Assembly (NCBI GenBank): GCA_963920665.1
Contig: OY987264.1
Location: forward strand, 22,052,906-22,116,905
Length of the DNA stretch: 64,000 bases
Direction: 5' to 3'
Source: Straminergon stramineum
Taxonomy: Eukaryota > Streptophyta > Bryopsida > Hypnales > Calliergonaceae
In this document: one piece after another, positions 54,690 to 64,000 of the stretch
Numbering within the stretch: position 1 is the stretch's first letter
How the letters are laid out: the number at the start of each line of letters is the position of its first letter
The notes under the pieces: model-generated
What the model was told of the DNA's origin: nothing
The model's database searches: none
Seen by the model: the letters and a program-made list of their open reading frames with translations, nothing else
Translations under genes and position numbers: made by a program

Positions 54690-57600
54690 TCAATCTTCCA
54701 GCGTATAATACAGGTCTTGCAAACTTCTGACGATGTCGTCAGTACTGATCTCCAACCCTTCTGTCATCTGCAGCATGTCACATCACATTACACCATACAG
54801 TCAGTACAAATATCATAAATGTCACAAGGCTAAATAACCAAAAAACGATTCAGATGTGTACAACTCAGGAAGTATCCGCAGAAATCTGGATCAGATGATG
54901 TGATAAGAATAAAACCTGGATCTAGCAGCACATAATTGCACAAGGGTTATCAGTGAACGATGAGAGAGCATAATAAGGGAATCTTCTTATTGTTTCAAAG
55001 TGAGATCTCTCTATGGTCACAGAGATATCCCTATGATCATAAAAAGGTTGGGTTACGGAGAAGCTTATGTTGAAAACGAGCATTAACTGAAAAAACTTTA
55101 GTAACACAACATCATAGATTCAACCAAACGCAATCAAAAAGCCTCGGAAAGGTGAAAGTAAAACCACATCCGATGAGAGTGTACCTGTGCACAGCAAGTG
55201 AAATCCACTGTATTTGTAGAGAAGGAGAGAATGTTGGCATTCAGAATCACCAACTTCATCTTCTCCAGTTCTGCAAGCGACTTCACGAGTAAGCTCTTCC
55301 TCTTTTCACAATGCATCCGAATGAGAAGATTTTTATCGATCTTCCGTGCCTCAATCTCAGGTTGAGAACCATCATCTTCATCCACAACTTCGTCCACTAG
55401 TTGCTGCTTCGCAGCAGGCTTGGAGCCTTGGGAACCAGGTGAACCAGTCGCTGGGGACGCTAGTTTCTTGCTGGAGAGTGACCGCATTCTTTTCTTGGGC
55501 AGCTTCTCCTCCAAAGTCTTCAGTTTCTCCTCGAGTGTTTTCACGTATTTGATGGCGTCTCCCAGCACAGAGGCTTTATCCATCTGCAACAGTTCGCAAA
55601 CAAAACAGGAATATGATATGCAAGCACCACAGCTGAAAAATCCATACAATCTCATTCCTTCATAACATCACGTTCTCTAAAGCAACATTCAGGAATATCT
55701 CGCACACTAGTCACTTTACTCAGACACAAACTAGTCACATTAAACGGATCACGGTGACACATCTCCAGAATGATTAAAGGTGAATCAACTACATCAATCT
55801 TAGACCCACAAGAAATATGACGACAACACATTATGCACATAGTGACACACAGCACCTAAGAAAGGCAGTACCAACATTGTCAAGTTCACTCACAACAAGC
55901 GAAAGGCACAAGGTTACATACACTACATCTGCTACTCCGAATCCATAATCGAGGAAAACCGAGAACAAAAAACAAACTTACACCCCCTCACAGATCCCGT
56001 AATATACAGAACATAGCAAAAGAACCAACAACCCTGTATAGTTCACTCTCCATGAGTAAACGAAACATTCTTCAACGTACTCCTAAACCTCATATTCCAT
56101 CAAGGCAACTAAGGTGAAATAAAACCCCGAAACAAACGAAAACCAACTACATTCAGACCACAAAAGGCAAGTGATATACCGTGCTCAACAAATGAGGAAA
56201 TAGCATCGTCCAACAAACATGGTTACGTGCACCCTTCCCACTTTTCTAGGCAGACATTCATGAAAGGAACATGCTAAAAATGTACTCCCAAACTTCCTCT
56301 AACATCAAGAGCACCAAGGTGTAAGAAACCCCCAAACAAACGGAAACCAAATCCATTCTTCAGACATTGTCACATATCAACGACAGTAATATGCAGTGCT
56401 TAACGAAGGACGTAACAGCATCGTCAAACAAACCCGGTTAAATATACTCTTTCCACTTTCCTAGGCAGTCATTCATGAAAGAAACAAGCTAAAAATGTAC
56501 TCCTGAACTTCCACTACCATGAAGACAACTAAGGTGAGAAAAAACAAAGCAAGCAAACGAAAACCAAACACTTTCTTCAGATATTATCACACATCAACAC
56601 ACAAGTGACACTCACTACTTAACAAAGGAAGCAACAGCATCGTCGAACAAACACGGTTACTTACACACTTCCCACTTTCGTAAAAGAAATATGCTACCTA
56701 TGTACTCCTGGACTTACTCCATAATCAAGCTACCCAAGGTGAAAGGAAAAACAAAACCAAAAAACCACATACATCCTTCAGACATTATCACACATCAACA
56801 CGCAAGCAATACGCACTCTTTTGCAAAGAAGGCAACAACATCGTCTACCTAACACAACACGGTTACAAAAACTCTTCCCACATTCCTAAGCAGGCACGAC
56901 GAAGGCAAGCAAAAGAATGAAAAAAAATGCCTTTTTGAGACATCAACACCCAAGCAATACGCACTCCTTATCAAAGGAAATAACAGCATTCTCTACTTCA
57001 CACAAGCACGGTTACCAAAACTCTTTCCACATTCCTACACAGGATAACAAAACCAACCAAAGGCTCCCCCAAAATACCTTTTTGAGACCAGGCACAATGG
57101 CCGAGAGAGCAATGAACCTCTGACTCAGCTTCTCCCTCCTCTTCCTCTCCGCCATGATATGATCCTGCGTATGCCCCGTACTCTTCACCATCGGCACCGG
57201 CACATTCACCATCCCCATCCGTGTCACATCAGTCACATTCGCCGGAAAGAATCCCTGCTTTCCCTTCCCTTGCTGCTGCACATACTCAATCGACGACAAC
57301 GGACTTGAGCCTCTTAAGCCGTCGATGGACGTGGGATCCATCTTCGTTGTACCCACAGATACAGGCGACTCCACTTGTGTCTGGCGCCCTTCGTCACGCA
57401 ACATGGCGTAAGAGTCCATGTGCTGCTGGGGAGGATGCAAAGAAGCGTTGAACGTCATGCCCATGGAGTGATTGTTCCAGTGATTGTTCGTGTTGGTGGT
57501 TTGGTACTGAAAATCCTCAAAGGTGCTGTTGGGCTTGAGGATCTTGCTGGGGCGCTCCTGCTGGTAGAAGGAGTCCATATCGACGTAGACGTTGTTGGTG

Positions 57601-58264
57601 GTTGTGGCTGTTGTGGTGGGAGGGAGAGGGTGCTTCTCCTTTTGCTTGAAGATGTCGATAGATGTGTTGTAGTCGTGGGAGGGGACGCCTCCGGAGAGGG
57701 TGTTGTAGTGGTCTGCGGAGGTGTGGAATAAAGGGTCGAACTGGCGAACCAGGGTGGAATCCTCCATACCCTAGAGCAATCACAGAAAGAAAAAAAAAAT
57801 TAGCAAAAAGAAAAACCCTTAGCAACCATGAAACCATTACACAACACCCTCAATATAAGATTCGGAACACAAACCCTCGGCTAAAGAGAACCATTCACTA
57901 TCACACACAACGCCCTCAATATAAGATTCCAAACACAAACCGCCAACAAAACACAATCATACACCATCACACACCTCAGTCTAAGATTCCGAAAACAAAC
58001 CCTCAGCAAAACACAGCCATGCACCATTACAGGCACAAACCTCAGTACGAGATCCCGAACCCAAACCCTGAGAAACCATGAAACCATCACTATCACACAC
58101 AACACCCTCAATATAAGAATCCAAACACAAACCCTCAGCAACCACAAAACTGTATACCATCACACACAACCTTCTCACACAAAGTTCCAAACCCAAAGAA
58201 TACAAGACCCCACAACAATATCTCGAGATTCGTGGTTGCTTACCATTTCAGTAAGCCACTGCAT
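54690..58264 (-). CDS. bHLH transcription factor, subgroup IVa-like (bHLH18/19/20/25 type)
   Basis: Four exons, 58264-58244, 57770-57078, 55583-55185 and 54767-54690, GT-AG and all in phase 0, give 396 residues. The 7-codon first exon MQWLTEM joins GMEDSTLVRQFDP, reproducing the W-L-E-x-G-M-E-[ED] start typical of subgroup IVa. A Gln/Asn/Thr-rich middle precedes the bHLH domain at about 206-270: TQDHIMAERKRREKLSQRFI, ALSAIVPGLKK (exon 2) and MDKASVLGDAIKYVKTLEEK (exon 3), with the H-E-R DNA contacts (H of DHIMAERKR, E, R) intact. An ACT-like C-terminal region (KNLLIRMHCEKRKSLL, LAELEKMKLVILNANILSFS, IVRSLQDLYYTLED) ends in exon 4. Family role: nuclear E-box binding dimers; Arabidopsis relatives regulate ER bodies and other specialised pathways, and the role here is unknown. 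Introns 1 and 2 consist of tandem repeats. Confidence 0.9.
56040..57060 (-). repeat. ~215-bp tandem array filling bHLH intron 2
   Basis: Between exons 2 and 3 (intron 55584-57077) lie about five diverged units with the common order cggttac, cttcccacttt, cctaggcag, tcatgaaag, tgtactcc, aaggtga, acgaaaacca, cagacattatcacacatcaa, gcatcgtc. The ggttac anchors occur near 56221, 56436, 56655, 56861 and 57010. The last units are shortened. Confidence 0.75.
57840..58200 (-). repeat. Minisatellite in bHLH intron 1
   Basis: Units of about 60-65 bp with phrases such as cctcaatataagattcc, aacacaaaccctcagc and accatcacacacaac recur about six times in intron 1 (57771-58243). Confidence 0.7.
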
Positions 58265-59165
58265 GACGCGCACTCTAGATGATGCGCCACAAACACCCTG
58301 AAACCTCAAACTCCAACTACACACACAAATCCTCCTCTTCCGCCGAAACCACAAGATCCCCCCAACACTCAACTCCAGGTCAAGATCTGGTATCCCGCAG
58401 TCGGAAGCTCCCCGTCGTCACCCAAGCTCCCCGTCGTCAATGATCGATTCGGCATCTGTTCATCCCCACCCCCGCTGCAATCTTGTCCCCAATCGCACAC
58501 AACCCAACAAACCCCAAGGCTTGGGTAAGGAAGCTCAACCCAAATTCTTCGACGAGCGTGAAACGCGGATCCCGGAAGGAGTCACCACTTCGGACTGAAT
58601 GGCGAAGAAGCAGAAAAGGCGTCGGTGTGGGAGCTCGGATTGAGAAGAGGCTCGCAATCTCGGCCCAAATCGATGAACCCAACAAACTAGAGAGGTGGGT
58701 AAGCTCGGAGATTCTTGAGCGAGATCCCAGGAGAGAAGAAGGAGTCAGAACCTCGGAGACGGAGCACTGAAAAATGACGAACTGAAGAGTCTTGTGTCTG
58801 TGTGTGAGAGAATGGAACTGATGAAGCTATGGTGAAAACCACAGATTGAGAAGAGGTGCGGAATGAAGAGCAAGTGATCGAAGGAGAATTATGGAGACGG
58901 TGGGGGGTGGAGATGGCGATGGTGGTGGAGATGAGTTGGCGAGAGGAGCATGCTGGCGAGGAGGAGGGGCCGCAGGAGCAGGGCTGCAGCAGCCGAGCCC
59001 TGCTGGGGAGGAAACCCGGCGGAGAAGGAGGGGATACCGTCGCTACTGAGGATGGATGAATGAATGTCGCAGCGGGAATCCGGGAATTGGATGAAAGGGA
59101 GTCTGTTCGTTGGAGAGAATCTCGGAGGAAAGTCAATGGGCAGGGTTTCGTTGACTTGACTGATC
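58265..59165 (-). promoter_or_regulatory. bHLH gene 5' leader and promoter region
   Basis: GC-richer sequence upstream of the bHLH ATG, changing sharply to AT-rich DNA beyond about 59165. Purine-rich tracts (ggagga-type) on the plus strand, i.e. pyrimidine-rich on the sense strand, at 58860-59040 are typical of plant leaders. No TATA box or start site is asserted. Confidence 0.4.
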
Positions 59166-61607
59166 AATGTGTCCCATTACACTAATAATTTGGGTTACCT
59201 GTATTAATTGATTTCGAAATGCTGTAAGCTTTTACTTTTCGTGAATATTTTTTTACCAAGTAAGTTACGGTAGGAGGTCCACAAATACGCAAATGATATA
59301 CATTTCAGGAGGTGGTCGGTTTTAGCGACCATTGCATTTCATCTCCAAATTTTTTTAACTAATTTCAAAAAGATCCAAAAAATATGATACGGCTTGGGTT
59401 AGAAGCAATTTCCATTCCTCTTTCAAAGAAAATTTTCTGAAAATTATTTTAAGAAGTCTAACTTCTTCAAATTAATTCTGAGCTCTTAAATGGGGGCTTT
59501 ATGGACCTCCACCCTAAGGTAACAACTAAGGGCAAAGGATTTATTTTTGGATAATTTAGAAGATCTCCAACGGAATGCTGAAGTTATTTATATCCATCAA
59601 CATAGATGAAACATTCACAATCAGAATGAAAACACATATATTCATCCAATATTGTGAAAATTCATCCATATTAAAGCGATATTGTCCTTAGATTTTGTAG
59701 CAATTGAAAAAATTTATATATTAAAATGAAGGAAATCTATTGCCAAATACTCATTCAAAATTTTGTTTATAGCTTTTGAGTGATAAATTGCCCCCAAAAT
59801 GCCATTAGTAAAACACCTAAATGTATCTAAATAAGTTTTTGAGCAATGTTCCTATTATTGAACTCAAGAATATTTTGTTGGATCTTGTCATTATCATAGT
59901 TGAATAGAGATTGTAGATTCATTTTTAACACATTTTTGAAAATCCATATGAATAGACTACGAAACAAGTTACAATTAGGTGTTGTTATTTTATATTTAAT
60001 GGGATCATGTTGTTTGAATGGTATTGAAATGTATAGATTATATCCACAAAGTTCAATTTTTTGCATTACTAAATAATATAGTTCAGTAATATTTAAAACC
60101 AAGAATTGAAAAGTCTTTGTAGAATCAAATATAGATTAAATATTTGTAGTTCATATAAGAAAATCTTTTAAATTCATAATAATAAAGTTTTAATTATAGT
60201 AATGTTTTTAGATTTTTCTTTCATTTATTTGCCCAAGTAGTTCTTAAAAGGCCACTTCTTGAACTACAAAAGTTACTTTTTCGGTCAAATATATGAAGGA
60301 CCCTTATTTATAAATATTTCTAAAAAAGTTTTTAAAATTGTATTGGAAAATTTTAAGAGAACCACAAACTTTTAAATTAATGAAAAAAATATATTCTACT
60401 TACTTGGGATATATTTGTGTTCATCCATTGATCAAAATTGGAAAGTTGAATTAGTAGATCACATGATCCAATTTACATGCATATATCATTTCTATTTTGT
60501 AGAAATGATTGATTTCTAATATCATAACAAATTAATTACAGATATTTTTATCATCTTGATGTGAAAAATATTGCATTTGTTTGCACATTAAAAAAAGGTG
60601 TAAAATAAAATTAAAATTTATGAATAATATTATGTATTTTGAATTAATTTTGAGGACTCAATGCTTCAATCCACTCTAAAGGCTGAAGTTTTATATGATA
60701 AGATTGACTACTTTCTCCTATAATAATATATTATTATATAAATTTTAATTTATTTTTTTTCATAATAAAAACATTAAATGAACTTTACATGATCTTTCCA
60801 AGTAATTTTTTTGTAAAAAATAATATGAATTATAAAAATGCTTGAAATAGTATGAAATTTTTATCAAAATTAAAGATGATAGTGATAAACATCATGGTGT
60901 AGTTGGTGTGCTCCTTGGGTTCACACTAAGAGAAATTCAATAGAAGAGTTTAAAAGTGGTGTATTTTAAGCTTTCAAGATGTTACCTTCAAAGTGTCTCA
61001 AAAATTTTAATTTTAACAATTTTGGAAAGAAATAAGAAGGAATATAAAGTAGATTATTGGAACTACATTTTCTTAGTCAAGCTCCAAGGCATTTAAAATC
61101 AATTACTATGTGAAATTTAAATTTGATCCTAAAACTATGCCCTTAGGGTAGGTTTATCTTTTAAGAGTTTAAAGGATTTTAGAAATTCATCAAAAGTATT
61201 TGCATTCTTTATTTTCATAATTAGAAATTTTATTTTCTTTCAATTGGCCAAAAAATTTTTTTTTCATGATTTATAAAAAATGGAAAAATAATTGATGGTT
61301 GAAATCATCTCTCTCTTTCTAATTTCTAATTTTGAATACTTACTTCATATTCTATACTTAGTATACTTTGTGTTTATTTGCATCCCCCAAAAACTAAAAT
61401 TTGAGATCTTCATTTCAAACATAAAAACAATCAAAAAATAAGTTTAGTTGTTGTACAAATAAATATAAAATTTTGAATACACTTTTTTTTTTTTAATGTT
61501 GCCAAAAGTTGAAAGGTGACCATAAGTTGAAAGGTGAACACTATGTCACTATATCACTTACTAGATTAATGATAATCTTTAAGAATGAAACAACAAGGAG
61601 TACAAAA
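59166..61607. other. AT-rich intergenic DNA
   Basis: About 2.4 kb of very AT-rich sequence without a recognisable gene, RNA or bounded repeat. Confidence 0.55.
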
Positions 61608-62535
61608 TTTAACCCCTAAAGGACCATTGTCTCTTTGGAAACAAATGAGATTTCGGGCAAGTACCTATAGTCCCAATTTTTGTCATGATTTTTTGAAACT
61701 TTTTGTGAAGATAGAAAAATTGATCAACTTTGTGGGAATATAATTATTTTTTCATTTGGTGACCGGGAACAAAAGTTATGCCCAAATAAGTTCAAAACAA
61801 GGGAGAGGATGCAGCAAAAAAAGTTTTAAAAATTTGCATTTTTTTTATTTTTTATTTTTTTCCTTATATATTGTATTTTTGTCTACACAGAAAGCTTTGA
61901 TTCATTCCATTTGGATTTTTTTATGAGAAAGTTGTAGACAATCTTGTTTTTTAGGCACTTAGAGCATCTTCCTAAAAAAATAACTTGTAGGATTCATTTC
62001 TAAATGAAATTTGTATAATTTTTCAAAAAACAAAAGGTCATTCTCATTTCATTTGCCTTCTAGAACAATCTCACCATTGGGATTAGTGCATTTTAATTCC
62101 ATCTTAGAGATATTAATAATTTAGATTTTCCTTCTATATTGTATCTACTTCCATTTAACAATTTCTTAAAGAATAAAAGTTATTTATTTTTGTATTTCAT
62201 TTTTTTTCCTAGACTCTCAACTCAATCCTCCACCATAAAGATTTAAAGCTCAAAACTCTATAGTGCAAAAAATTTAAGTTAAGAAGGTTCAAATAACCTA
62301 GTCCTGCAATGTGTGAAAAAATTTGTTTTCTTCACTTTAAACGCAAATATCTTGCAATCTATGTGGTCAAAATTTCTGAAATTTTTTCCACACATTTTCA
62401 TACTAGTTAGGTTTAAGATCCTACAGTTAGATGTGCAAAAAATACAATTTTCAATTTTTTTACTCTTTGCTCTAAAAATGACAGTTTTGAGTGTGTTTTT
62501 TTGCAGAAAAAGGCCTTGGTCCTTTAGGGGTTAAA
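61608..62535. mobile_element. Non-autonomous TIR element, ~930 bp
   Basis: Inverted termini TTTAACCCCTAAAGGACCA (from 61608) and its reverse complement (ending 62535) match perfectly over 19 bp. The interior is AT-rich and has no transposase. No target duplication could be settled, so the superfamily is open; similar termini near 25831 and 39441 suggest a family. Confidence 0.55.
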
Positions 62536-63572
62536 CCGACATTATATGCAACTAGGAACAAGATAACATTATTTAATTTGAATCAACTACATGATTGACG
62601 AAGGTTGTGGTAACAAACCATCATCTCACGTGACTAGAGATGAAGTAATGAATCAATGATGTATACCTAGCAATACTTAAAGAGGAATGTAATAATAAAT
62701 TCATATTTGAACCAACATCATACAATTTACATTTGAACCAACATTACTTGGAATGAAGGACAAAATAACTTATTTGAAGTTGTAAAATTATATGGTGTCT
62801 TTGCTTTTAGAAATTTCAAAAGATTTTTTATAAAATTCTATATAGAAGAATATTCTAGACAAATTTTATGTATCAAAGTCATAGATTTTGAATTTTACAT
62901 CGTGTATGTATGATTAAATCCATTGTAGCTATCACTCATATTATAATATATCATTTTCAAATTAAATTCTTAAAATTGTTGTAAATTTTTTTCCTTAAAA
63001 GGTGATCATTTTTCGTGAAATTTGTCGGAATTGATTAGAGTGTGATTAATATACTATAGTATTTTTTTCAAATTTTATTGTTACTTAAAAACTATGAACT
63101 CATATTTTCAATGTCACTTTAAAATTGAAAGTCAACTGAATCAAAGTTCAATATACTTTTCCTTTTCACAATTCTCATGAAGTAATGTCAAATTTGATTG
63201 TTGCATAAGAAATTATTTTAGTTAATTTACAACCCCCAAAAATCCACCTATAAAAATGCTTTTGATAATGAATATTGAAAGTTTTAAAATCATTAATCAA
63301 ACACAATTATTGCTTTGATGCATTCTTTGACGGTTAAATAACCTATTGTATTTGTAAATTTTTTTTAACAAAATTCACATAACGAGGGTCAAATTCATTA
63401 CAATGACAATAAAGTAACTTGAAACTTCATTATCTCAAGTAATTTTAGTATAGCAACATAGGAACTATGTAGGTACCACTTCTTGGCATGTACACTCTTA
63501 TCATCTAGACTTCAAAACAATTTGCACTATTATTGAGGTGCAAAAAGAGTGACACTACAAAATAAAAATTGG
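62536..63572. other. AT-rich intergenic DNA
   Basis: No gene or bounded repeat seen. A CACGTG occurs at about 62628, far from any recognised gene. Confidence 0.5.
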
Positions 63573-63827
63573 TACTCCTTCCTTCCCAAAATGATTGTCC
63601 ACGAGCTTGATATTTTTTTGAGCCTGTTTCATTGATCATATTGTTAAAAACATTCTTAAGAAAGGTTCCAAGTTTAATATCACTATAATCAATGAAGAAC
63701 ATTGCATGTGTTCATTACAACATACATAAAATTAGCCACAAGGAAGTTTCCATATGACCTACTCAGAACAACCTTAAAAAACAACTTAACATTCAAAGGC
63801 GACAATCCTTTTAGGACAGAGGGAGTA
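63573..63827. mobile_element. Stowaway-like MITE
   Basis: Ends CTCCTTCCTTCCCAAAATGA (from 63575) and, as reverse complement, CTCCCTCTGTCCTAAAAGGA (to 63825), both continuing into TTGTC, form ~27-bp imperfect TIRs with the Stowaway consensus start CTCC[CT]TC. TA dinucleotides at 63573-63574 and 63826-63827 are the expected Tc1/mariner target duplication. Length about 250 bp, non-coding. Confidence 0.78.
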
Positions 63828-64000
63828 CAATATACAGAATAACAAGGTAGGAGACCGTATTTTTGCCACAGTTCATAAACCCATTCTATTTGTGCTAAGT
63901 TATTATATATCCCAGGTGAACATTTTCAAACTTTCAAATATACTCTTTTGATACATCGTGACACCAAAAAGTGGCACAGTGAATAGTCACATGACACAAA
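63828..64000. other. AT-rich window edge
   Basis: Remaining intergenic sequence, no feature recognised. Confidence 0.4.

Noticed and set aside
56040..57060. Regularly spaced repeats suggesting a CRISPR-like array
   Set aside because: Units are ~215 bp, diverged along their whole length with no constant-repeat/variable-spacer pattern, and lie in a plant intron.
57375..58081. Plus-strand frames of 118 and 139 codons
   Set aside because: Reverse-strand shadows of the bHLH exon 2 and its intron 1 minisatellite.
62620..62640. CACGTG G-box in tctcacgtgactagag
   Set aside because: Identical core to the GLK G-box, but no gene lies nearby; most likely chance.

Overview
This window is nuclear DNA of a land plant. 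Five multi-exon genes and one single-exon gene, all with plant-type splice sites, sit in very AT-rich intergenic DNA that holds small non-autonomous transposon relics and no intact transposase or retrotransposon polyprotein. The GLK, UEV1 and ZF-HD proteins read most like non-seed-plant versions, and the GLK C-terminal half resembles moss GLK as I remember it. A bryophyte, probably a moss, is my best guess; the species cannot be fixed from the sequence.

Layout: 1-4.6 kb is intergenic with a 1.3-kb mini-CACTA element. 5.2-7.1 kb (+) is UEV1, a ubiquitin E2 variant. 8-11.5 kb is AT-rich. 11.5-14.9 kb (+) is a five-exon zinc-finger homeodomain (ZHD) gene. It is convergent with a 15-exon APC2 gene (15.3-24.1 kb, -), the cullin subunit of the anaphase-promoting complex. 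24.1-28.4 kb is intergenic with small repeats. 28.5-33.4 kb (-) is a PLASTID MOVEMENT IMPAIRED 1-RELATED gene. 33.6-45 kb is intergenic with a solo LTR, a 200-bp foldback and a 2.3-kb tandem duplication. That duplication copied part of the sequence just upstream of the next gene, a GOLDEN2-LIKE (GLK) regulator (45.5-47.1 kb, +) whose coding region is one uninterrupted exon. 47-54.6 kb is rich in retroposons and minisatellites. 54.7-58.3 kb (-) is a subgroup IVa-like bHLH gene whose second intron is largely a tandem repeat. 59-64 kb is AT-rich with a TIR element and a Stowaway-like MITE.

Coding models were built by reading exons and requiring GT-AG (one GC-AG) borders with consistent phase, so start, stop and internal borders are explicit predictions. 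The genes are unrelated housekeeping and regulatory loci (ubiquitin E2 variant, cell-cycle ubiquitin ligase, chloroplast positioning, chloroplast development, two transcription factors); nothing indicates a co-regulated cluster. The most interesting points are the duplicated GLK upstream region with its G-box, the GLK leader with three uORFs, the single-exon GLK, the ZHD gene with a split and degenerate zinc finger, the GC-AG intron in APC2, and a family of very short retroposed insertions with clear target-site duplications, one of them with an internal empty-site comparison.
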